A DNA stretch of 41,697 nucleotides from DATMBF01 sp035559595 (lineage in GTDB: Bacteria; Bacteroidota; Ignavibacteria; UBA10030), in the NCBI GenBank assembly GCA_035559595.1, contig DATMBF010000024.1:1-41697 (forward strand). Reading direction: 5' to 3'. Below are positions 25,460-34,800 of the stretch, one piece after another (the stretch's first letter is position 1; each line of letters starts with the position of its first letter). Position numbers and translations under genes: made by a program. The notes under the pieces were generated by a model. It worked only from the letters and a program-made list of their open reading frames with translations. It was not told the DNA's origin and did not search any database.

Positions 25460-28345
25460 ATGCTAAAATCAAAACTGTATTGGAAGGTCATCGCCAACTT
25501 CGGCCTGCTGTTGATCATTTTGACTGCGATGACGCTCCTCACGCTGAACATTCTCTCGCAAATCCAGGGCAACTTCCGTATCGCCGCGGCAGATACGCAG
25601 CTGCTGAACAAAATTGAGATCATTCGCGATTTTCTTGTTCAGACCCCGGAGGCGGCAAACCAGTACCTCCTCACCGGTTCCACATCGGCACGCCTTACCT
25701 ATGAGCGGGGATGGAAGGAATTCGACAGCGAACTCGCAGACGTCAGGAAGGATGTCAGCGACACCATTGCCATTAATACCCTTCAGGAAATCCGACGGCT
25801 CTTCTTCGAATGGATGACAGAAATCGGCGACAAGAAAGTCCTGATCCGCGAGAACAACCTGAAGCCGGAACAATTTCAACAAGCTCTTCGAGAACTCGCC
25901 GAGAAAGAAGCGAGTGGCCAATACCTGAATACTGCCCGTGCCTCGCTCGCTGCGCTTTACCAGCGACGCATGGCCAACCAGCCGGTGTACATCGAGCGCG
26001 CCGCCAATCTGACAGTCGATGTCGGCACCTTCATCGGGCTCGTCAATATCTTACTGGCCCTCTTTGCGATTGCTCTCGGCTTTGTCCTGACGCGATCTCT
26101 CACGAAACCCATCCGATTGCTCAAACAAGGCACGCAGAACATCATGAGCGGCAAGTTCGAACCGATTGTCCTCCATCGATCCGATGAACTGGGGGAACTG
26201 GCGCAGGACTTCAATAAGATGTCCACGATGCTGAATGCCAACTACACGCGGTTGAAGGCATACTCGGAACTTGTCACTGCGCTGAATGAATACTCAACCG
26301 TTGAAGATGTCGAATCAAAAAGCCTCGAGCTGTTGTGCCAGCACTCCAGCTCATCTGTCGGTGCGCTCTACACGCTCGATGAGGAAACCGAGATGTTGCG
26401 GCTCGCTGCAGGATATGCGCTCAAAGACCAGGGCGCTCGTGTCCGCGCTTTCGCGATGGGCGAGGGACTACCCGGAGAAGCCGCACGGCTTCAGAGAACG
26501 CTCGAAATTACCGGCGTCGAAGTCAATGGCGGATTCGGCGTTACCACCGGCCTGGTAGAGCTTGTGCCCAAGTACATGATCGCGGTACCGTTGATGTTCC
26601 AGGATAAACTTCTCGGAGTGATGGTGCTCGGTTCGATGAATCCTTACGACGACGTAAGAAAGGACATCATTAACAACTCGATGCCGCAGATCGGCGTTGC
26701 CATCACCAATGCTCGCAACTTTGAAGCTGCACAAAAACTCTCGCGCGAGGTTGCCAAGAAGAACGAAGAACTGAACTATAAAAACAACGAGCTCGAAAAG
26801 GCCTATCGGGTGAAGTCGGACTTCCTCGCAAGCATGTCCCACGAGTTGCGAACACCGTTGAATTCCATCATTGGATTTAGCTCGGTGCTGCTCGGTCCGA
26901 ACGGCGACCCGCTAACGCCGGACCAGAAGAAGGCCCTGGAAAAAGTGCTCAGGAACGGCAAGCACCTTCTGCAGCTCATCAATGATATCCTCGACTTCTC
27001 GAAACTTGAAGCCGGCCGAATGACCGTCAACGTGGAACCCGGAGACATCCACGACATTGTTTCTAATTCCATCATGACGATCGAGACAGTGATCGCCGCC
27101 AAAAACATCCAGCTCAAAGAGGAAATCGAACCAAATCTCCCGGTCCTCAACACCGATACGTTGAAGATCAAACAGATCCTCGTCAATCTCCTGAGCAACG
27201 CTGCGAAATTCACCGATCAGGGCGAGATCTCTGTCAAAGTCGGACAGCGCAACGGGATGGTATACTTCTCGGTCAAGGACTCAGGCATTGGCATCGAGTC
27301 TCACAATCTTGGAAAGGTCTTCGAAGAGTTCCAGCAGATCGATGGCAGCAACACCAGGAAGTACAAAGGAACGGGATTGGGTCTCCCAATCTCTCGCCGG
27401 CTCGCTCGACTCCTTGGCGGAGACCTTACCGTTGAAAGCGAATTTGGAAAAGGCTCAACGTTTACCTTGAGCATCCCACCGGTGTACAATCCGGCTGCCG
27501 GGGGAGTGCAGGAACGGCCCGCTGCTCCGTCTCCGCGAAGAGTTGAAGAAGCACCCCCACCGGTACCAGTTCCCGCTCCAACACCGCTGCCTGTCGACCA
27601 TCAAGTGGGAAAAGTTGAGGTTCTCTGCATCGACGACGATCCGGACGTCATCGAAATCCTGCGGAAATATTTGGTGCCTGAAGGTTATTCAGTCGCCGGG
27701 GCAACATCGGGCGACCAGGGCATTCAGCTTGCCGCCCAGCTCAAACCTTCGGTGATCACGCTGGACATCATGATGCCGCACAAGGACGGCTGGCAAGTGT
27801 TACGTGAATTGAAAGCCAATCCGTCGACAAAGGATATTCCCGTCATCATCCATTCTATCATCGACAATAAGCCCCTGGCGATGTCGATGGGAGCAGTTGA
27901 CTTGATGCCAAAGCCTGTCGAGCCGAAGCGTCTCCTGGCAATGGTCGAGGCGGCCTGCAAATCGAAGGATGAGTTTGTTCTGATCGTTGACGATAACGAA
28001 GACTACACCTTGATGTTGAAGCACCTCCTCGAGAAAGACGGATTCAACTCTCGCATCGCCAACAGTGGGAAGGAGGCTCTTGCGATCCTGCAGAAAGAAC
28101 ATCCGGCGATGATTCTCCTCGATCTGGTCATGCCCGAGATGGACGGTATGGAAGTCGTCCAGAAACTCGCGGCGCATGAAAAATGGAAGAATATTCCGGT
28201 CGTGATTCTTTCGGGAAAAGAGCTCTCAAAGGAAGAGCGGGAGCGGCTCGATACCCACATCAAAGATTTCATGAAAAAAGCGGAATTCTCTGGAGAAAAG
28301 ATCTCCCACACCATCAAGAAGATCTTGGGGAACAGACGAAACTAA
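25460..28345 (+). CDS. Membrane hybrid histidine kinase with HAMP, GAF and two receivers
   Basis: A 961-residue hybrid kinase. Transmembrane helices at about 10-33 and 190-213 enclose a mostly helical periplasmic sensor of about 155 residues (CHASE3-like in appearance). Then come HAMP (about 213-265), GAF (285-425), HisKA with His461 (MSHELRTPLN), HATPase with NLLSNAAKF, DSGIGI and GTGLGLPI, a Pro-rich linker (about 690-715), receiver 1 with Asp769 (ITLDIMMPHKDG) and receiver 2 with Asp888 (LLDLVMPEMDG). In receiver 1 the switch region reads IHSI and not T/S-A, so it may be tuned differently. The membrane sensor suggests it detects an external or envelope cue and feeds the surrounding receivers. 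Confidence 0.93.
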   Translation: MLKSKLYWKVIANFGLLLIILTAMTLLTLNILSQIQGNFRIAAADTQLLNKIEIIRDFLVQTPEAANQYLLTGSTSARLTYERGWKEFDSELADVRKDVSDTIAINTLQEIRRLFFEWMTEIGDKKVLIRENNLKPEQFQQALRELAEKEASGQYLNTARASLAALYQRRMANQPVYIERAANLTVDVGTFIGLVNILLALFAIALGFVLTRSLTKPIRLLKQGTQNIMSGKFEPIVLHRSDELGELAQDFNKMSTMLNANYTRLKAYSELVTALNEYSTVEDVESKSLELLCQHSSSSVGALYTLDEETEMLRLAAGYALKDQGARVRAFAMGEGLPGEAARLQRTLEITGVEVNGGFGVTTGLVELVPKYMIAVPLMFQDKLLGVMVLGSMNPYDDVRKDIINNSMPQIGVAITNARNFEAAQKLSREVAKKNEELNYKNNELEKAYRVKSDFLASMSHELRTPLNSIIGFSSVLLGPNGDPLTPDQKKALEKVLRNGKHLLQLINDILDFSKLEAGRMTVNVEPGDIHDIVSNSIMTIETVIAAKNIQLKEEIEPNLPVLNTDTLKIKQILVNLLSNAAKFTDQGEISVKVGQRNGMVYFSVKDSGIGIESHNLGKVFEEFQQIDGSNTRKYKGTGLGLPISRRLARLLGGDLTVESEFGKGSTFTLSIPPVYNPAAGGVQERPAAPSPRRVEEAPPPVPVPAPTPLPVDHQVGKVEVLCIDDDPDVIEILRKYLVPEGYSVAGATSGDQGIQLAAQLKPSVITLDIMMPHKDGWQVLRELKANPSTKDIPVIIHSIIDNKPLAMSMGAVDLMPKPVEPKRLLAMVEAACKSKDEFVLIVDDNEDYTLMLKHLLEKDGFNSRIANSGKEALAILQKEHPAMILLDLVMPEMDGMEVVQKLAAHEKWKNIPVVILSGKELSKEERERLDTHIKDFMKKAEFSGEKISHTIKKILGNRRN

Positions 28346-28370
28346 ATATTGAATTGCGGAGGGACGTACC

Positions 28371-29528
28371 ATGGAGACTGCAGGCACAAAAATCCTTGTT
28401 GTTGACGATACTGAAGACAATCTCGACCTCCTCGAATTTGCTTTGAAGCGTAAACCTGTCAACATGTTCCGGGCAACCAGCGGAAAGCAATGTCTGTCGA
28501 TGGCTCTCGAACACCAACCGGATGTCATCCTGCTCGATATTCAGATGCCGGAGATGGATGGCTTTGAAACATTGCAGAGGCTACGAGCCGATTCACGCAC
28601 GGCGAAAATTCCCGTCATTTTTCTGACCGCCCAACGAAAAGATCCGACAAGCATCGAAAAAGGCCTTCTCCTTGGCGCCGACGAATATCTGACAAAACCG
28701 ATCGACACCGAAGAACTGCTCGTCCGAACGCGAACTCTTGTGAGACTGAAAAAAGCTGAGGAGGAGCTCGAGCGGACGAAGGCGGACTTCATGGCCATGT
28801 TGGTTCATGATCTACGCAGCCCGCTTTCGGGAATCAAATCCGTCATCGACTTCATCCTTGAAATCACCCAAAAAGGGAAGCCCCTGACCGAAGAATACGT
28901 TGAACTTTTGCGCTCATCGCAAGATTCGGCAAAGCGGATGCTGGGATTGATCAACGACATTCTCGATCTCTCAAAGTTCGAAGCAGGCAGCATGCAGATC
29001 ACGCGAAAGCCGGTCCACATCGCGCATGTCATCCAGGCTGTCGCAAAGCAGTTGGAATTGCGCTTTCAGGAAAAGCAAGTCAAGCTTTCTATCGAGTCGC
29101 CCGAAGAACTTCCCTACATCTTTGCCGACCGCAGCAAGCTCGAACAAGTGATGATGAACCTGCTCACCAATGCTTTAAAATTCACGAAAGCCGGCGGCTC
29201 GGTGAGCGTAAAGGCAAAGTTGATTGAACAGCAGTCTGCAGGCAATGGCGGGACTCCTGGTGTTCTTCATGTCTCCGTTGAGGACACAGGGGTCGGAATA
29301 CCAAAAGGGGAAATCCCCCATGTCTTCGAGCGCTACCGGCAGCTTTCATCTTCCGCTCAATCAACGGAAAAGGGAACCGGCTTGGGACTTGCCATTTGTA
29401 AGCTCATCGTTGAAGCACACGGCGGACGAATCGGCGTCGAGAGCACACAGGATAAAGGTGCAACATTCTACTTCACGATTCCATTGACAGCAAAACAACA
29501 ACCGACTGAAAGGGTACCTCAGCAATGA
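28371..29528 (+). CDS. Receiver-histidine kinase (REC-HisKA-HATPase)
   Basis: A 385-residue soluble protein with an N-terminal receiver (Asp56 in VILLDIQMPEMDG; VDDTEDN pocket; LTKPID lysine), a HisKA domain with His146 (LVHDLRSPLSGI) and a HATPase domain (NLLTNALKF, DTGVGIP, GTGLGLAI). This REC-kinase order is common in phosphorelays where a receiver controls a downstream kinase. The ATG follows GGAGG (28359-28363). It overlaps the next gene by four bases. Confidence 0.93.
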   Translation: METAGTKILVVDDTEDNLDLLEFALKRKPVNMFRATSGKQCLSMALEHQPDVILLDIQMPEMDGFETLQRLRADSRTAKIPVIFLTAQRKDPTSIEKGLLLGADEYLTKPIDTEELLVRTRTLVRLKKAEEELERTKADFMAMLVHDLRSPLSGIKSVIDFILEITQKGKPLTEEYVELLRSSQDSAKRMLGLINDILDLSKFEAGSMQITRKPVHIAHVIQAVAKQLELRFQEKQVKLSIESPEELPYIFADRSKLEQVMMNLLTNALKFTKAGGSVSVKAKLIEQQSAGNGGTPGVLHVSVEDTGVGIPKGEIPHVFERYRQLSSSAQSTEKGTGLGLAICKLIVEAHGGRIGVESTQDKGATFYFTIPLTAKQQPTERVPQQ

Positions 29529-30607
29529 ATCCAAGAGTCCTTGTGGTGGACGATGAAGACACGCTCCGCCTCACCTTGAAGGCACGCCTCCAATCCAACG
29601 GATTTGACGTTTCTTCGGCCAGCAATGGAGAAGAAGCGCTCGAGATCATGAAGACACACGCGTTCGATATCGCGCTGCTCGATGTCAACATGCCTCAGCT
29701 GAACGGGTTGCAGGTTCTTGAAGTCATTCGTGATCAGCACCCCCATACCGACGTGATCATGCTGACCGGCTTCGCAGATTTCTCGACGGCAATCGAATGC
29801 CTGAAAATGGGGGCAAAGGATTATCTTGTCAAGCCGATTGAACCGACGGAGCTCCTCACGCGGCTGCAAGCTTTGATCAGAGCCCGTTCCTCCGAACGAG
29901 CGCTCTTCGAATACCAGCAACGGCAGATGTCGACAATCATTTACAATATTCTCGGTCCGCTCAACATGCTCCACTCTTCCCTCCAGCACATTGCGATGGT
30001 CTTGGAGAAAGGGAAATCGGATGTTGCTCAACAGCTTCTCGGACACGCACAAGAACTAAACGAAAAGATGGCGCAACACCTGAAGGATTTGATCGATGTC
30101 TCGAACTTGAACCTGACCGGCGTGGATCTCTCGCGCAGTCGCGCCGACTTGAAAGCGCTTGTCGAAAAGGTCTACGCGCGTTTCGAGTGGCGCTCGAATG
30201 GCAAGAACTTGAAATTGACGAAGAACCTTCCTGCGAAACTTCCGAACGTGGAGGTCGATTCGGAAAAAGTTGAACAGGTCTTGGATAGCATCATGAATCA
30301 CGCTGTTAGCACGGCAAGCTCTGAAAGCACCGTAGCCGTCTCTGTCACCAAGGCAAAAACGGAGAGTGGCGATGGAGAAGAGATTGTTATTTCGGTAACG
30401 ACTGACAAGAGCAGTATGGATGCGAACGAAATTCTTATGCTTTTCAATCAATCGGTGGAAGATTCTCTGGCCGGACCCGCTCTTGGACCCGCCTCCTTGG
30501 GTCTGGCAATAGCGCGCAAGATTCTTGAAGCGCACGGCGGCTCTTTAAGCATTGATTCGACCGTGGGGAAAAGGACCGAATACCGAATCAGACTTCCAAT
30601 CCACTAA
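29525..30607 (+). CDS. Receiver-pseudokinase protein
   Basis: A 360-residue protein with the same domain order as its upstream neighbour. The receiver is intact (Asp53 in ALLDVNMPQLNG; YLVKPI lysine). In the dimerisation domain the position of the phosphoacceptor His is Tyr140 (IIYNILGPLNML aligned with SHELRTPLN). The ATPase domain is also eroded: the N-box reads MNHAVSTA, no clear DxGxG box is seen, and only SLGLAIARKILEAHGG remains of the G2 region. It is therefore unlikely to autophosphorylate. It could act as a phosphorylation-controlled binding partner or inhibitor of the kinase encoded just before it (ATGA overlap). Confidence 0.82.
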   Translation: MNPRVLVVDDEDTLRLTLKARLQSNGFDVSSASNGEEALEIMKTHAFDIALLDVNMPQLNGLQVLEVIRDQHPHTDVIMLTGFADFSTAIECLKMGAKDYLVKPIEPTELLTRLQALIRARSSERALFEYQQRQMSTIIYNILGPLNMLHSSLQHIAMVLEKGKSDVAQQLLGHAQELNEKMAQHLKDLIDVSNLNLTGVDLSRSRADLKALVEKVYARFEWRSNGKNLKLTKNLPAKLPNVEVDSEKVEQVLDSIMNHAVSTASSESTVAVSVTKAKTESGDGEEIVISVTTDKSSMDANEILMLFNQSVEDSLAGPALGPASLGLAIARKILEAHGGSLSIDSTVGKRTEYRIRLPIH

Positions 30608-30633
30608 AACCCCACAATCATCAGGTACACATC

Positions 30634-31359
30634 GTGAACTCCGACCAATCGAAACCTCTGCATTTTGAGTACCGTTTCGAATTTGAGAACGGCACGTCAA
30701 AACAATTTCCTGTCGATCTGGACGGCCAAACACTCAACTACATCAACAACAGTCCTGCACGACCAGAATGGACCGAACTGCATTTCCAACAATGTGAGAA
30801 TTGTCCGCTTGGCCATGACGTACGGCATTGCCCTGTTGCGGTCAACCTTGCCCCGTTGGTCGAGGAATTTAAAGACTCGGTTTCGTTTGAGAAGGCAACC
30901 GTCACGGTGAAGGCTCCCGACCGGACCTACGTCAAAGAGACGACACTCCAAAAAGCCCTGAGCTCTCTTGTGGGAATGTTGATGGTCACGAGCGATTGCC
31001 CCATTATGGTCAAGCTACGGCCGATGGCTCGGTTTCACCTCCCATTTGCCACAACCTTTGAGACCATGTACAGGGCGATTTCGATGTATCTGACAGCTCA
31101 ACAGCTTGTGCGGCGAAAAGGGAAGGACCCGGATTGGGATTTAAAGGGGTTGGTGAAGATCTATAAAGATATCTCAACGGTCAACAAGGGAATCTCCAGA
31201 CGGCTCTCTGCCGCCTCAACCAAAGACGCAAACGTCAATGCCGTTGTTATTCTCCATTCGCTTGGGGATGCTGTACCATTTTTTATTGAGAGCGGGTTGG
31301 ATGAATTAGAGCCGTATTTTCACGAGTATGTTCAAGTGGAAGGGCAACCGGCGAAGTAG
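30634..31359 (+). CDS. Uncharacterised cysteine-containing protein
   Basis: A 241-residue soluble protein starting at GTG, 26 bases after the pseudokinase gene and so probably the last gene of the third unit. A cluster CENCPLGHDVRHC near residues 54-66 has a CxxC plus a third Cys, and another Cys occurs in VTSDCPIM; these could bind a metal or an Fe-S cluster. The C-terminal two thirds are helical, with no catalytic motif I recognise. I do not know the family. Placement with signalling genes suggests a regulatory or sensory role. Confidence 0.6.
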   Translation: MNSDQSKPLHFEYRFEFENGTSKQFPVDLDGQTLNYINNSPARPEWTELHFQQCENCPLGHDVRHCPVAVNLAPLVEEFKDSVSFEKATVTVKAPDRTYVKETTLQKALSSLVGMLMVTSDCPIMVKLRPMARFHLPFATTFETMYRAISMYLTAQQLVRRKGKDPDWDLKGLVKIYKDISTVNKGISRRLSAASTKDANVNAVVILHSLGDAVPFFIESGLDELEPYFHEYVQVEGQPAK

Positions 31360-31446
31360 ATTCGACCGTCATCCATTCTCACGGCACGCCAACGCCGCGA
31401 GATCAAAAATCTCTTTCACAAGTTCCACAGTCTTCTCTTCATCGAA

Positions 31447-31812
31447 TTATCCACCACCAACTTGCCCCACTACGCATCCCTCGCCTTCTTCTTGGTCGGA
31501 GCTGTATTCGGTATCGCGAGCTGAAAACAGGAGAGTCAGCCGGCCTTTCGCCGCTGCATCGAGGAGTTTCACCACGGCTTCTGGTTGAGCATCAAGCTCC
31601 GAGAAGTAGCGCTTCTTGAATTTCTCCCACTTCGATCGGTCATGACTAAACCACGTGCACAGCGCCGTGCTTGGCGCCATGTCCTTCAGCCACAAGTCGG
31701 ACTGGACGTCTTTTTTCGTCATTCCACGCAGCCACACCCGATCGACAAGTACACGGAAGCCATCGCGCGGAATGGCTGGTTCGTATACCCGTTTTGTTTG
31801 AATGTCGATCAT
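31447..31812 (-). pseudogene. DUF488/YeaO-like protein, 3' end altered
   Basis: The frame encodes 121 residues from ATG 31812, which lies 16 bases inside the cassette boundary of the attC at 31828-31891. Residues 1-100 match the DUF488 (YeaO) pattern: IQTKRVYEPAIPRDGFRVLVDRVW, WLKDMAPST, WFSHDRSKWEKFKKRY and LTLLFSARDTEY. Family members continue with an N-x-A-x-x-L segment and a final helix. Here the sequence after ARDTEY changes to an acidic, glycine-rich tail (SSDQEEGEGCVVGQVGGG) that does not fit. No attC follows. I interpret this as loss of the 3' end of the cassette at its junction with chromosomal DNA near 31.51 kb. It may still be translated. Confidence 0.7.
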
Positions 31813-31827
31813 AATGCGGGTGGGACT

Positions 31828-31891
31828 GCCTAACGGCTCGCGCTTCACCTGTGCCGCCGAGAGTGACGTTGGGTGGAAGCGCTTGTTAGCT
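31828..31891 (-). other. attC site 1 (3' of the restriction subunit gene)
   Basis: Read on the minus strand: R'' AGCTAAC (31891-31885), left arm AAGCGCTTCCACC, a central loop, right arm GGTGAAGCGCGAGCC and R' GTTAGGC (31834-31828). The arms pair with one extra unpaired base, as in typical attC hairpins. The res stop codon (31847-31845) lies inside the site. Confidence 0.88.
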
Positions 31892-34800
31892 GGGCCCAGA
31901 GCACTTTCATATAGTCATATTCGCTCCCACGTTCTAGGAAGAGAATATGCTTTTCGGCAAACGTGGCCCGATCCCAGGTCCCATCTCCATACTTCAGGCG
32001 CAGGTCGTCGTAGGAGGTGGCAGAGATGATGAAGGCATCCAGGGCAATGTCATTGCGGCCGCTCCGCTTCCCGATTTCCTCTGCCAGGTCCGGCAACCGC
32101 TCCCACAGGCGCGCCTTCTCGTCGTGGATGTAGGCTTTGGCGTGGAGCATGCCGTGGGGTTCAATGAAGACGATACGCTGGGCTTTCGTCTCTTGATTCA
32201 GTAGCCACAGGATGAAATCCGGGTAAAAGCCGTTTTCTTCAAAGAAGCCGATCCCGTAGCCGCGGCTCAGGTTACGCAGGAGAAAGACTTGTTTCCCGGC
32301 CAGCGAATTGTTCTTCTCGGCGTTCCAGTAGTCGCGCAGGTCGCGCACAAAGCGCGCCTCACTTTCCTTCAGCCCCGGCGGGACCATCTGCGCCTTGTTC
32401 GGCATTTCCACCAAGAGGGGCTGATACAGGTGACGGTCGAAATGGATGCGCGGCAGGCCGGCGTTTTCTTGTTCGTAGAGCCGTTGCTGCTTCTTGAGCA
32501 AGGTTTGCACGGCCTTCACTAGTTGCTCTTCCGAGCGCGGTATTCTGACCACATAGGCCGCCTTTTCTTCACGCACGCCTTGCGGCCTGAAGCCCAGGTT
32601 GGGATCGTTCTTGTCGAGTGGGCGATAGACCATCGTTTGCTCATCCCATTGCTCGCGCCGCACCTGATAGAATCGGTCCACGTAACGGCGCAGCAGTTGC
32701 GTCACGGCTTGCTGGAGCAGGGTGCGGTCGGCAAAGGATTGAGGACGGAGGACAGCGTCATCCGCGATGATGGTGTATGGAACTTGTTCAATGATTCGGC
32801 GCGGAGTCTCGGGTTGGATCACTATGTTGCTCAAGCCTTTGTGCTCTTTGTAAGCCAGCAAGTCGAGATAGACCTGCTGCCAGTCTACCCAGGCTAGGTT
32901 TTCCGACGGGATCTTGCGCGCTTGCCCGGCATGCACATCGGCAGTGTGTAGGCCCAGGCGCGTGCTTTCTATCGCCTGCACACGAATGGATAGATCCACC
33001 TGGACGGAAGTATCGGTGTCGGGCTCTAACAGAAGCATCCACTCTGCGGCAAAATCGCGGCCTTCCGGCGGACGCGGTACCACCAGCCCGCGAAGGAGGA
33101 ACTGTTCGTTTGCCCGGACAAAAAGCGGCAATTCGATAGGTGGTTCGACTTCTACGCCCTCGCGTTCCAGATAGTCGCGGAATTGCGCCATATAGTTGGC
33201 GCGCACGGCAAAGATGTTCAGCGTCTCCAGCAGGCGGATGTGCTTTGGATGCTCTCCGTCCAGCGCAGCGCTGCGCTTGAGGCTCATGGCTTTGCCTTTC
33301 AGACGCACGCCGCGCCCGAAGAGTTGAATGATCTGTGAACCTTCCTGCCGCCCGATGTTCAAGAGGCCCATGCTGGCAACGCGCCACGAGTTCCACCCCT
33401 CCATGAATTTCTTGGCACCGATCAGCACATGCAAACCGGAATCAGCGCGGTTGATGCGCTCAAAGAGCGAACCGGCGATGGCATCTCCTTCCAATGCAAT
33501 GTCGCCGGAATCCTCTTCTATCAGTTTCTTGAAGGCCGAGGTATCGCCGATGTAAACCAGGCCAAAGTAGTCCTCAGCATTGGCCGCTTTGAGTCCCAGT
33601 TCGCCAGCGCTGCTCTTGATCTCACACAGATGTAGGCCGCCGCCGGCCGGAGCATGGAAAATGCGCTGAAGGATATCCTCATAGAGCTGCGCCGGCGTCA
33701 CGTCGGTCTCGCGCAGGTAGCCGAACCTGCCCGCGAACACATCCTGTCCATCAGGCGAGACCAGTCCGGTCTTCCCACCCAGAACGGCTTTGAGGGTCTT
33801 GAGCGCCCAGGCGCGGTCACTCAGGAGATGATGCAGGAAGCGCACCACGGTCAGCACATCGCTGCGCGGTTTTTTGTTCTCGGTATAGACGGCGTTGACC
33901 GTGCTGCCGACAAACACCCACAGCGGCTTTTCCAGGTTGTAGGGACGCAGCGCGTTGGTTTGTTCCTCGTAGAGTCGCATCTGCTCGTAGAAAGAAAGCA
34001 GATTGGCCAGCAGGAGGAGTTCCGTTTGGTCAACGCGGGTTTCGTCGCGCAAGTTCAAGATGCGAAAGTCTTTGCCAAAGCCGTCGCCGTAGAAGTACTT
34101 GTAAGAGTAGTCAAAGAGGATGGCCTTACCATATTCGGCAGTGAGTGGATCGTTGCGCGCCGCCGAGAGCGCCTGCCCGAACGTTGCGCTGTACTCGAAG
34201 GTGAAGCCGGTCGCGCCCAGGGCGTCGCGGTACTTGCGCCAGGCCTCGCCGCCGGAGCCTTTGTGGCCCTCGTCCACAAAGATGAGATTGCGCCCCTCAA
34301 AGGCTTCCACGGGGACACTCACGCCGCCGCCGCGCTTTTCTTCCACCAGTTTCGTGATTTCGATGACCTGCACGGCGTTCCGTCCGTTACTCCACTGGTC
34401 GCTTATGTTCAGTTCAAAGCGCCGCGCCGGAATGCCGGAGGCGGCCAGTTCTTGCAGGTGTTGTTCGCTCAGCCCTTCGTTGGGCGTGATGAGCAGGATG
34501 TTGTCCAGCGTTTCTTTGTTGTAATGCAGGAATTGGTGGTAGTTCAGATGCAAAATCAGCGTCTTGCCGCTGCCGGTGGCCATCCAGTAGGCCAGTTTGG
34601 TCAGGTCATCCTCGGTGAATGGTTCGTCCTGCGCTTCGTTGGGCAGTCGGACGGCGTTGCGTTCGCGCACAAAAGCATTCAGGTCAGCCAGAAGCTGTGC
34701 TTTGGCGTTGAAGAGACGGTCGAGGAAGATTTCGGTGTACAGGGCAGCCAGGTGCTGAAAGTAGCGCAGGGTGATCTTTTCGGTGCGGCCACGGTTGATT

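Noticed and set aside
31395..31415. Small hairpin GAGAT-CAAAA-ATCTC after the third signalling unit
   Set aside because: Five base pairs and a short T-run are too weak to call a terminator.
31372..31446. Minus-strand continuation after the DUF488 stop reading DEEKTVELVKEIFDLAAL
   Set aside because: It looks protein-like, but is short, has no start and is antisense to another plausible fragment; it cannot be decided from sequence.
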